Source of the DNA: Litoditis marina
Lineage: Eukaryota > Nematoda > Chromadorea > Rhabditida > Rhabditidae
DNA: 64,000 bases
Assembly (NCBI GenBank): GCA_964036275.1
Contig: OZ038438.1
Span: 4,470,978-4,534,977, forward strand
Direction: 5' to 3'
Shown here: one piece after another, positions 25,356-37,900 of the stretch
How positions within the stretch are numbered: position 1 is the stretch's first letter
Layout of the letters: each line of letters begins with the position of its first letter
Translations under genes and position numbers: made by a program
The notes under the pieces: model-generated
The model's input: the letters and a program-made list of their open reading frames with translations, nothing else
Databases searched by the model: none
What the model was told of the DNA's origin: nothing

Positions 25356-25905
25356 TTTTAGTACAGTTCAATGACACTCAATTGAAAGCAGAGACACTTT
25401 ACATGAAAAAAAAAACATGAAAACGTTTGAAACATAATATAAGTCGAGATAGTTATCATGCTAATTGTTAATCTACTTGCTAAAAATATATGCTAGACAG
25501 AATTTGTTCATCGTGTTCGACTAGTTTGGTTCTTGTTCTGTTGAAACGCTGCCCTTGACCGCTTCCCTTCACCGCAATCCTAACCATGTCTCACTCTCAC
25601 TAGGTTTGATCCAGTTTTTTACGGCGTAATTTCTGCGAAGATTATTGTCCGCTTGAGACAACTTCAATCACATCAACCAATAATCTGATCACTTCCACGT
25701 CAATGCCATACACTGCACGGGTTTTCATTCATGAACAAAAATATATCCGATCAGCACTGCCTAAAACAGGTCAATATTGCCTCATTGTTTCAGATACTCT
25801 GCCCGGTGGGCGTGGTTCGCCATTGTTTCTGTCCGTTTTACCATGTTCGCCCTCTTCTACATTTAATTCTGTTATTCTATTTATTCCCGACTCTTCGGTT
25901 CTAAG

Positions 25906-28900
25906 ATGGCTCGTTTAATGTGTTTTCGTCCCAACAAAAAACAAGATCAGGTCAGTCAAGTGAATTTAGTAATCTCATTTTCATATATAGAGTGTGGAAC
26001 AGTAGATACAGTTACTAGCTAGCGATTCCTCGCTAATTAGCCTCTTTACAATCAAACTGAATAGAATATCGACTTTTTCCCTTTTTGTTGGTAGGAGGTA
26101 TAAATATCAGTGCAATGTTAGTAAACACATTGTTATTTTGTGTTAGTTGTGGAAATAATTTACTCTGATTGATATTCTGCGGAACTTTCGATAACCTTAC
26201 GCAAAAGAATTGTAATAAATTTGAAATGAAATTTTTGGAGTATGCACTGATTTCACACGCAAAAAGCGAGAGATTCATTACATCTAGTGTGATACCAAAG
26301 GTGAATTAGGGGAAATCACTTTGTAGAAGATGATGGTAGTACATTTTGATTTTCAAAATTGGCGCTCGTTCTGCCATATGTTGAATAGGAGGGGTTGGTT
26401 CTTTAGAATTGTGGCAGAAGGCTGACAATAACGAGAGAATGTTACTCATTGCGAAGAGGTCGAACACATCTCCTATTCAGTTGAAGGGGAATGATTACTT
26501 ATCGATTGACGAACGGAACAAATCTGTCTGTTTCAATCTATAATACGATTACGATTCACTTCAAAGACCTGCTAAGATGACCTTGTCATTTGCTTGAAGA
26601 GATGGTGCCCTTATCGTGTTAGAGCTCACATTTGTTAATGAGAATAAGTAAAACCATATCAGATGCTGTGTGAATCAAAAACATGCTCTGAAAGCTTTTC
26701 GCAACTCGGTTTTATGATATTCAGACAAGGCTGAAATTAGCGATCAACCAATAGATTCAAAAAGTGGACTCAGAGTTACTGTTGTTTTTGCGAGCGAATT
26801 GCGAAATAGTATAATTGTGTGATTCGCAAGTGTTATTGTTTGTATAGCTTCTGTTCAAGCGTGTTGCCGGGCGCGTGTATTTCAAATGCTGCTGTGCTCT
26901 ACAAACAGAACAGAAACAAAGCGCACGACGCAAGCCAAGAAACACTTCTGCCCTTCTTTTCAAAAACAATAACGTAACTACACAAATCATACGAATAGAA
27001 ATTGATGGACTGATGTTTGTATATTTTTAACGTTTGATGATCCTGTTGGAAATGAGATATGATTCGGTCAAAAGTGAGATTTTTGTAGTAAAATCGAGAA
27101 AAGTTTCCCGGGCAAAGCAGTTTCAAAATGAACTCAACTACTGAAACAAAGTAAGTATACTAGAATAGAATAGACTATAACTTGAAGAACCACCTATGTA
27201 ATTGCACTGACAACAATATGTGTGTGTTTCACAGGTGAATCTGCAACTACTAGCAGTAAAGAGTTACAAGCAATTCTGTTTTTCAGAACAAAGATGTTTA
27301 CGGGCTTACAAAGAAGGACTCGAACGCCAATGTAGCTCCAGTGAGTTTTTACTTTTCATCATAAACATCATAACATAGCTGTGAGTTCATACTGTGAGTG
27401 TACATCAATATGTGGAACAGACTATACACTCAATCTTGCATACGACCTTACAACTATTGAAAACTTAAAAATGTTACTTTTCGAGTATTTTTCATTAGAG
27501 TTCCTGTTTATAAACCTGACTCAACATAATGTATTGCATTACCATGGTTTTAACTGTTGTTTTTGGTCATCTACCGTGTATTCCCACGGCTTTGGACCGC
27601 CTCACTGCTTATCCCCCATTCGCATCTTTTGTTAGACATTCTAATTAGTCTCCTACCACCTGTGCGCACATCAATAGACCAATAATAGAGGACAAACGTG
27701 GAAACCGTGTCCCTCCAAAGATGAAACACTGAAATACCTAATAGAACAATAAGTTATAGTCAGAATCATTCGTTTTATTTGAAGTCCTTGCGGTAACTTC
27801 GCGAAATACGACGCAAGGTATGAGAATTATTCAGAGTACGTGACATCATATTTTGATAGAGTGTATGTGTCTGGCTAGTTGTCCGAAATGAACAACAAAT
27901 ATTAGTGTTCGCTCCTTGCAAAGCAGGTCTTTATGGTACATAGTGCCCTATGCCGTTGTGTTTGTAGTCTGATGCCGTTGCTTTCCGGTCGAAAATTGTG
28001 AATCACGACATGTACACGACATGACATCATGACAATGTATCAACATCAAACTATAACCGATGTTTGGCCACTTTCTAGGTGTTAGTATTTACCGGAATCG
28101 AACGATTATAAAGAAGAACCACAGGGTTTTCTGGGGGTAGAATTGTGACTTCTAAGCATAGTTCTAGTGAAGACCGGGTGAATTTGTATATGTTGCGCTG
28201 TTTTTTGTGTGTTTATAGTCCCCGCCAGCCCGCAATTTGGTGGCACTCTGAACAAACTACGGTGTGCGAAAACTCCGATGTGACTGTCTATCAAATCAAA
28301 TCAAATATTTATTACACAGTGTGTAATAACGGAACGAAAGTGTGAAACGTGAAAGATTGCCAAAAAGGAGAATGGTAAAATAATTAATGAAAAGAATTGA
28401 TGAACATAGAAGAAAAAGATAATAATACTGTATGAACTCAGTACTGAAGCGATTGTTCTGACATAGCTACCGTATCAGTACCACAACCGCTGGGCTGTAT
28501 TTCGATCACTGAGGTTACCGCTCTCCTTGTGTCTGTAACCAATAACCCTGCTTTTTCGTCCGTCAACTTATTAATTCAGTTAGCAAGTTATCTCGGGAAC
28601 CATCATTTATAAAACATCTCAGCGAGCAAGAGAGTACCATTCATCATGGGGAAATGGGAAACGCAGACGCCAGGCGAAATAGAGAGCTTGTCCCTGGAGA
28701 TGTGTAAGACATTGACAAGTAAGCATCTTAAACAAAGAAGCAGTCTAATAGAGAAGCCCTTGTCGTATTCTTATGTTTGATATACTTTTGAATGTGAAAG
28801 AAAATAGAGTTTCATACTTTTTATAAAATAGGAGAACTTAACGTCTTCAATTTCATGAAACTTCTACTACGTTATGAGAATCGCTCACAAAATATACTGG

Positions 28901-31900
28901 AAAAACTGACCTTCTATTTCTGTTCTCGTACAAAGTTTCAACCTGGCAAACTATATCACTAATTTCTACAGTCAGATTTAGCTTTCCTTCGAGCAGAAAA
29001 GAATGGAACACTTACAAATATTTCGAACGGCTTCTCTCATATCCAAGTTTTCCGTGACTATTTAATTCTATTAGGCCAATGTCCAATGTGGTTTTTTTGG
29101 TCAAAAAGACAAGTTCAGGCTTTTGTCCTAATCCCATCTGGCGTATTTCTCTTGATAATGCCGCTGCCGCTGACCGATGTCGACATTTGATACATCTTCC
29201 CTCATTTACGTCCCACCATCCTACTTTTCCTCAACCTGTTTGTAGTATTTCCCACGCTATTTTCAGTCTGCAGTAAGATGCTGAACCAGACTATTCAAGT
29301 TTTGACCTGTAAAAGTTTGAAGAAAGCTTTTGGGGATTCTTATTCCGTTCTCTATCATCAGATCAGTACTACAAACATTCCAAAAAAAGTTCATAAAATC
29401 TCGGTGTTTCAGTCATTCAAATTCGGCCGCAGACTGTAAAGGGTTGCAGTGTATATTAGAAGTACATTTAAAAGCTCGTAAACATGGGCAAACTCGGATA
29501 AATCAAATGTGAATGCATGTAAATTGTACGTTTTTTCCCTATGCGTTTTTCGTCGCTCAATACATGTGAGCCATGCGCACTTTTTCTGCGTTTTCACCTT
29601 TCTTGCAGTTTGTTTTCTAAAATCTTAGTATCCTGCCTTTTAAAGTACTGAAACTATCGTCTATTTGCAGATAAACACTGCTAGATAGAACCATGTTTAT
29701 TGTAATTTTTATTTCGCAAAAAGAATGAACTCGTAATTTCAGATCAGTTGTATGTCCTCGGACCCAGTTGACGAAGGACTGGCTCTACAGTACATCACTT
29801 CAAGACTGATCGGTTTGTAACATTATTACAAAATATAAATCACCAATATAAGTTATTTTCCCTTTTTGTTGTCCCTTCAAAATCACCTTTCTTTGTTGTA
29901 TGAGGTGATTGGAGACTTGATTATTTTGAGCTCCAGTATAAACTATTGTCCTCATAATTCTGACGTACGTAGAATCTCACGGTGTACATTCATTTATACG
30001 TTCTATGGTCGTCTTCGGTTTAAGTTAGCATTAGAAAATACAAGAACTCTATGAAAACCCCTACTGATGAAAAGTACACTAGGAGTTTTCAGTTCAGACT
30101 ATAGAGTTGCCCACCTAAAAATGAATAATAAATTTTATGATCGTAGACGCCAGCTTTTGCTGTTTGTTGGAGTATTGTATCTGCTTGCGCAACTGAAAAA
30201 TACACATTTAGTTTTTCTATGTATGAATTGTGGGTTTTACTGTAGTTCAAAGCCAACGTGACTAGACGCAAGTGCTGTCTGAGATTTTTTATTTTGTCAT
30301 TATTTACTATCTCAATTAAATTTATTCATTCTAACCCTCGTTTTTCCCAGTTCTTTCTTCCGCGAGTAGCTCGACAGACAAGTCATATGTCGACTCACTG
30401 AGGACCAGTTCACTACAACTGAAGGCGAAACATTCTCAGCATTACAAGGTAATTGTTAGAAGACTGCAGGAGTTCATAGTATGAATATATCCATTTTTAT
30501 ACATTTGTAGTGTACTCTCTTCCGCAGAACGTGAGAAAATATGTTCAAAAATAAGTCATTGTACGCAAACACGAGCAATATGAAACATGTATTTGTTTGT
30601 ACACAATACAAAAAGTTTTGAACTTTTTTTGAAACTATTCGCTTACTAGTTCGCGTTAATCACAAACTCTGCTCCATCCTCCTAATAAGGAAAAAGAAAT
30701 CTCTTATAAAATTTGAGAAATGAACTCCATAAGTTATCAGATTCATGAGCGATTCGAGCCAGCGTCGAAAGTGGTACATCAAATCTCACTGACTGATCAA
30801 ACGGTCGCAAACACATCATAAATTGAGATGTACCGAAAGATACAGACGTTCAGCAGACGAAGAGTTTGCCTTCAGGTGTGGTCGGTGTCGCGGCGACGTG
30901 GAGATGTGTCGCGGCTATTGGCAGCCGACGACTGCGGGTGGCCCGCGGGACTGGCGCCCCCCTTGGACAGACTCTGTGCCCTCTGCAAACAGTTCGAACA
31001 CTGGATGACCGCCGACAACAAAAATGTGGCTGTAATACACTGCAAAGTAGGTTCCAGCGAATCAGAATAGACAACCTTTGAGAATAAGAAAAAACTCTGA
31101 TATAATATATAGTTTGTTTCACGCACTGTAACCCTCTACAGTAGTATGCTGGAACTTCCACGTCAAAGTTTGGTAGGTTGGCATGATACGAGATTGGATT
31201 TTCTCCAGATTTTGGTAGTCTCGTTTGCACTTTTACTACTACAATCTTTGGAACTCTTTGACCAAAATAATGAATTATTCAATTGAAAAAGCCTCCTGAA
31301 TATTTGAGGGATTACTGTAGAAGAACGTCTATTGGTGAGACAGAGTAAAGTTACAGTGTAGAATCATAACTAAAAAAAATGAGAGTGCCACGTTTTGCTT
31401 CTACGCCAAACTCAGCAGTAACTCATCTTACACTGAATCCTCTGAACCATGTACCAGAGTATTCTACTGCCTTTCATCAACGTCGATACCATCTTGGCAG
31501 CATCAGTAGTTGTTAGATTTCAACCATTGAAAAGTTAGCGTAGAGAAAAGTTAGCGTAGCGCATGTGATTTTCGAGAAAAGTTTAGCCTATGATATATCA
31601 GAAAATATAAGTATTATTTTCGACTAACCTCTGAAAAAGTTAGATTTGAACTACAGGTTAATGCTTCGAATTGTGTCTCAGTTGATTTGAGCGTTCATGA
31701 AATGCGTGATATAGTGGGTGCAATTTATAGATTTATGTTACTCGCTGGAATCGAACCTGCGAACGAAACATTTGTAGCGGGGCGCTAAGCACTGCGCTAT
31801 CACAGGACATAACCAGCAAGCTTTGGAATCAAAGAAATGTCTGCGTACACAGCGGAGAGTGAAAATACAGTACCCTCCTGCCTTTCCGTTGGCGACGACT

Positions 31901-34900
31901 ATGTTTGAGTAGAATCTGGTAGTATTTCAGGGCGATCGGAGCAGAGCTGCCATCGTCGTCTCCGCACTCATGCATTATAACGCAATTTGTGCAAAGTAAG
32001 TTATTGTCATCACAACACAGTTGTCTGCAACGGAATATTGGAAACGAAATTTTTGAAATCTTGAAAATGGCTTTCGTTGAAACCGAAATGTTTCTAACTC
32101 GGAGAGTGAAATGTGTTTTTCTAAACGGTTTCTGTTTTTCTAGTACGTTCGGAATAGCATGGTTATTCACCCCATCTAAGTTCAATTTTGTGAACGATTT
32201 TAAATGATAAACGGGGTATGTTATCCGGGACAGTGCGCTTATTCGAAAAGAGAACTGAGTTGTTTTTCAGCGATGATTCCGTCGAAGACCGTTTCAGTAT
32301 GCAGCGGTTTGCCGACAAATATATCGGTGGAACCGGTCAGCCAAGTCATCGAAGGTGAGCATTTCAACACTCTTACCGCTTACAAACCCCGGCCCTACGT
32401 TCTTCCACGATGAATTCTATCATTATTACAATAAAATGACCTACATTAAATTTGAAGGAGGTGGATTTTTAGAATCTAGGGCTTTACGTGCTTCCAACTA
32501 TTGAATGAATCCTCAGAGAAACTAGACGTAATACAACAGTATGTATCACTAAGTTTGTTGGTTATATCACGGTAGTTTACGCAATTCTTATTCAAAAATG
32601 AAAAAATATCACAGTTTTTTTCAGACATATCGCTCTCTTAATATGCAAACCTCATTTCGCATGCTTTGCGACTGTAGCTAACTGTTAGTAGATCGGCTCG
32701 ATGTTTCAGGTACATCACCTACTTTTCGTCCCTGCTATCGGGAAAGGTGAGAGTGAACCCGGCCCCCCTCTACCTGTTGAAGGTTTCACTCTCCCATCTG
32801 CAAGGGAGGCAGTTGTCGTTCAAAGTATACGAACGGTTACAAGCTGTCCATCAGACCCAGACAGTGTGAGTTTACGACATTTCGAATTTGAAAAAAATAA
32901 AAATAATGGTAGTTTCGTGTTTGTAGTTCGATCCCTCAGCGTTTGTCCCGGTAACTCATAACAGTTTCATTATTTTGAGATTCCGGCTCCTAGTTCGCTT
33001 TATACTAGCCGAGAAAACGAGCTGTCATTCAGAGGCGTTATAACGTCATTATAGTATTTGTGGGGAGAGGGTGGCAATTACTATTCAGTAGGCGCTACTT
33101 CTTTTGTTTTCTGCCGGGTTCATACGCTTTCTTTCTTCGCCAAAATCAATGCGCGCTTATATTGACACTGAAACTAAATCCTACTTAATCTAACTTCCCC
33201 TGCAAGAAACATGGTCCCCTTTTTTCCGGCCACTTCCCGTAACGGGCCTAAAACGTTGTCTCACTGCTGGTTGCAATACGCACATTGTGAATATATACGA
33301 AAACCGGTTGCACAATACTTGCTAACAGTATAGCTGATCGCAAATATCTGCAAAATGTTGGAAGCCCATTTTCTGGCAGTGCAACTTTTTCTTCGATTGG
33401 GGGAGTCCGCAGTTTCAATATGTAATCACGAAAATAACCAGTTTGCCCTCAACTTGACATAGTTTCCTTGTTTTCTCCTGGCAGGAATTTTTTTTATTTA
33501 AAAAAAGTTGTGCTGCCCCTTGTTATTTCTGTTTTTCTGCATTCTTGTTTCTTCGTAGATCCACGAAAGAGTCCACGAAATGGGAAATCGAGGGCGAATT
33601 GCGATTACGCGGCGATATTCTCATCAAGTGTATTCAGTTTACGTGAGTTCTACCTCTGTTTATTTTATGAATTTTCTACGTGCCTGAAATATTGTACAAC
33701 TTCCGAACATTCTTTCTTGTATGTTTCCTGTTGTACATGTTCCTATGAAAACTACCTATTAAAGGAATATCGTGTTGAGAAAAGATATTTTCATCAAGAA
33801 ACACTCATTACAAAGTTCTGCTGCACACTGTAGTTGTCTGTGTTGTTATCAGAGCACCTATAGTTTGGAAGTTGAGCCCGTACAGGAATTATTCCTCTAT
33901 GATCAAGTGTATTTCGCTGCGGAAAAAATCCTTTCCCAACAAAACTACTTGGAAAACAATATTTGAATACGGCTTCGATGCTAACCACTGACTTGCCGTG
34001 CATTTTGGCGCTCCGAATGGTTATGTTATCCCCAAAATAAGTTCAGATATATGGTATGAGTTCATCCTCTATAGTGGTGGGCAGAACCATAGCGTGCGGC
34101 TTTTTTACTATTGTACGGAACTGTTGTGCACTGATCATTTTGGGCAGGACTGAAATGTGCTGTCCCCTCTATTTTGGGCAGGACTATATTGTGATTATAG
34201 GTCAGAGCGTCGGTCCGAGCTGTTTCTTTGCCAACTCAACACATGTTCTCTTGAAGTGTCTGGTCGTACCGCCTCGCTAGCCTTTCACAAAGAAGATCTC
34301 GATCTCGTATTCTCGGGTATGTCAACCACGTTTATTTGGTTACCCGCTGTCAACTGTTCTATTCAACAAACCAATACTGAAAGAATGCAACCAGTTTTCA
34401 GTTTCAGTTCAACTTTCGCTCTGAAAATTCATCATAAAACTCATGCGCTTTTATGCGCTTACTTCAAGAATATCATTCATGAGAACTTTATGAACTCATG
34501 AACATATCACGTAAACTTCAAATGAGATAAGAGAAGCAGCTAACGTACTGTTATTCATATTATTCATTTATGCTCTCTTGAGTGAAAATTACTATGTTAC
34601 AACATACATTTCATTCCACCATTCCTACAGATCCTTCTGTGGACAACAGAGTACTGCTTGAGTTGTACGTTTCCTTGGACCCTCCAAATATCTCGTCTAG
34701 TAGAAAGTCGTTGTGCGAAGCCCGCTCCAACAGTTATGAATCTTTTCTGACAGCCGAAGGTATTTTCAATTGGAATTTTTTGAGAAAAAAAACTATATTC
34801 TTCTTCGTTCTTACTACTCTCGACTCTCGCTGTATGGTTTTCTAGGATCGCATGCTCTAGTTGCCTCTGCTTTTTATATCATTGTCTTTCGTCTTCACTA

Positions 34901-37900
34901 TTCAGCCAAAAGCCACAGCTGGCACCTTCTTTCATATTTCTGCCACAATATCCATCGAAAGACAATTTCATTCACATCTCACGACCCATTATCTACTTTT
35001 CACGTAGGTTTCCCTTGCAAGCTGGACGACGTGCTTGTTTTTGCGAACAATTGTTCATCTCTCTCATATATCACGCACCGTGATTCACAATCAAAACTCA
35101 TTCAGCTGTAGGATAGAAGATGGTGTACCTTTCAAAGATGCTAGATTGAGAAAAGAGCGTTAGTAGTTAAGGTGGTTTGTGATTTAGTTGGTACGTCTAT
35201 TGATTGTGCTTTCTATATTACACTGTCCCAGTATAGCCGCCTACTCTTCGTCGACCCTCTTTATATCCCCCTCCGATAAATCCAACCATAAAACTAGCCA
35301 CCCCTACATCTAACTTTCTTCCTGTACTAATTATCTTCTGCCCACAATTTTTCGCCTAATTCATATCCTTGATTTATTATCTTCTCTGATTGTACTGAAA
35401 GTTGAGCGCATATACATGAAAGATGTAATCTTAGAAAACTTTATTACAATCGTTTTAGCCTATCGTTCGTTTGAACTCATTCTTGTTGCATTTTTTTGCA
35501 TATTTCTTGACACCTAGAAACCAAGATACTTCATTTTTCTCCGCTTGTGTTGTTGTTTCATAAGATATACATAATTCTAAGTGTGAATTGGATTCATTCT
35601 GTAATTATTACAATCTCTGTCAGTCTGCAAGAACATACTCACGTTTTGCGTGCGTCCATTTTGTTTCCTAGTAAATTTATGGTTCCAGCATGAATATGTT
35701 ATTAGGGCAAAGATCGCTCACGTGTTATACTATTAGTCAATTGCAGAGTCACGTGAAACATGTTAAACACAGTAGAACTCAGAAACGTGCAATGACAAAG
35801 TGCACGATGCCTCATTAGAATGCTAACTTTACATGACTATTCAATCGACTTCTAGTTTTTATCAATATATGGTTTGTTCTGATACACATATTATTTTCGA
35901 TTCAGACGAAGCGAGTTCTGCTGTAGAATATAGTGAAATACGAAAAGGAGTGCGAGCCGAGAAAGCCAAGAACGGAACGGACGAACACGAGAAGATTGAG
36001 ACAACTGAAACCCCGTTGGAACAGCCAAAGGTCCCTTTCTCTATCATGCAAGTACAGATGACCTATCACCGCTGTATTTTGACTGAGAAACGATGAGATT
36101 AAACTACAAACTTGGCGAGATATCGTATGAGCTTCAGAAAAACTGACCCCTATACTGTGTTGTTGCCACAACCTGGTCATATGGACCAGATACCTAATTT
36201 ATTTGTGACATTCGAGTGTCTGAGATTTTCTATCACGGTGGGAAAAGAGTGGATCAGAAAATACAGAAGATTCTCTCTATTTAGTGAGCAACCTGCGCCT
36301 CTCGAAACGTGCACTATTTCACAGTTCTCACATCGATATCCATATATCGCTAAACATAGTGTAGAACGAGAGACGCAGGATGGGTAATGGCGGCGTAGCA
36401 AATGGTCCAACCTCATGAGAAGTTGATACGAGTTTCTCATGAGATATCTCATGAGCTACTTTTAAACTCTCAATGTTGTAGCATAGCAATTGATAGAAAT
36501 TCATGAGAAGCTCACGCTAATAGCTCATGAGGTACCTCATGAGATTTTTGAGGGATTGCTACACGCGTGGGCACCGAAGTCTTCCTTCACACAGGCTAAA
36601 GTAACATAATCATTGGATTGACCATGTGTATATTCGTGTTGGTTTCAGACTCCGTTGTCTAAAATGCCCCCTCCAGTGCCCCCAAAGCCGCGGTCAGCCT
36701 CGGCAATGGCTGAGCCAATTGGCGAAGCTCCAGAAAGGTTGGTTTGCCAGAAAGAGGACCAACCAAGGTACTACTACTTTGTAAACCTCATGGGATCCCC
36801 TCATAAACAGTATCTAACAATGAGAGTTTTACGAATGTTATACTAAGTGCGCAATAAATGTTCCTTCCAGAGATTGAAGGGATTGCTACCGCACGTTTAG
36901 TTGAAGGTTAGAACCCAACTTTTGGAAACGGTGTTATATTCTACGTTTTATCGAAATCTTACATAATATGATTTTTTAATTGAAATCTAAAGCTTGAGTT
37001 GGCTTCTGATCTAGTTCAAGCTAATAGGTCCAATAACACGCTCATATTTGATTCGAGTTGAAAAAAATGAAAAATGTCTATCTTACGGGATTCTCTTTAA
37101 TGGTTAGACGATGTTTAGCTGCAGATATTTTGTGTTAACCTCTGTTTTCGAACAGGCGTGGTGTTCTGCCGGCCCAGGTGCGGCCAGTGGCTCACAGACC
37201 ACCCAGTCCGCGAAGTCAGGGCAGGGCCACCCCCAGTATTGAACCTGATCTGGTCGGAAAGGACAGGTTTGTAGTCGAAGTCCGACATCAAATTTAAACG
37301 AAGAAAAATCAACAGGAACTTTTTCTTGATTTTTCGCAAAGTCGGTGTGTGAAAATAAACTTGAAAACCAGTTTCAGTTGCCATCACAGTAAGCGTGATA
37401 TTCTGAACGCAAATTTCAGTCATATTGAAGGGTAAACGGTTTTCCATAACATAAAGTAACAAATTATACCAATCTGAAAAAGGTTTTCGAAAATCCGTTT
37501 AGACAAAATGTTGACAAGGGGTAGAGGCAAAACGTACCAGTTCTTTTTCATTCCTATCAACCTAACATATCAGTTTAATTCCGAATTGGTGAGGTTTTCT
37601 TTTATTTGTAGATACGATAAGGCGTCCAAGTGTTTCTCGTACGCGCCGGCGAAGGCGTTGAACGAGGCGTTCGAGCGACCGCGCCGCCCCTCCTTCTCGC
37701 GGACTCTGGAGCGGGCGGAAGACGAGGTGGACAGAGTCGACCCCGGAGAGGCCGCCAATGTAAGGGGGAAGAGAACAGACTTGTAGAAATAAGAATATTG
37801 GTCATCCATCTTCTAATATATCCGAGGATATACTAATGATAATATTGGTCATCCATCTTAAAACATCTCCGAGGACAATTATAGAAATTATGATGATGCT

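Larger units (their letters stand above)
21873..25905. other. 4 kb intergenic region between the 14-22 kb gene and tensin
   Basis: I see no convincing exon on either strand. It holds an imperfect hairpin (22361-22562), a partial CTCATGAG element (about 23625-23700) and one copy of the CACGTGAAACATG repeat (25255-25355). The tensin promoter should lie in its right part. Open frames near 22395 and 24947 look random. Confidence 0.5.

Noticed and set aside
27128..27150. ATG-led stretch (MNSTTET) with GTAAGTAT donor before tensin exon 2.
   Set aside because: The phase-2 end leads to a TAG inside exon 2. The exon at 25906-25950 fits phase 0 instead. It could be a non-coding leader.
28645..28719. 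ATG-led open stretch ([12 protein letters not shown]...) ending at a good GTAAGC donor, considered as a tensin first exon.
   Set aside because: Its phase does not fit exon 3 of tensin. Joining it gives a stop within about nine codons, and the other frame also hits a stop.
31736..31820. tRNA gene on the minus strand.
   Set aside because: A and B boxes are present, but the same tRNA head plus a unique body recurs at two more sites with decay, so it is a SINE rather than a tRNA gene.
34147..34200. Earlier acceptor (GGGCAG at 34180) for tensin exon 10.
   Set aside because: It is out of phase with exon 9 and gives a stop. ATTATAG at 34200 restores the C2-domain frame.
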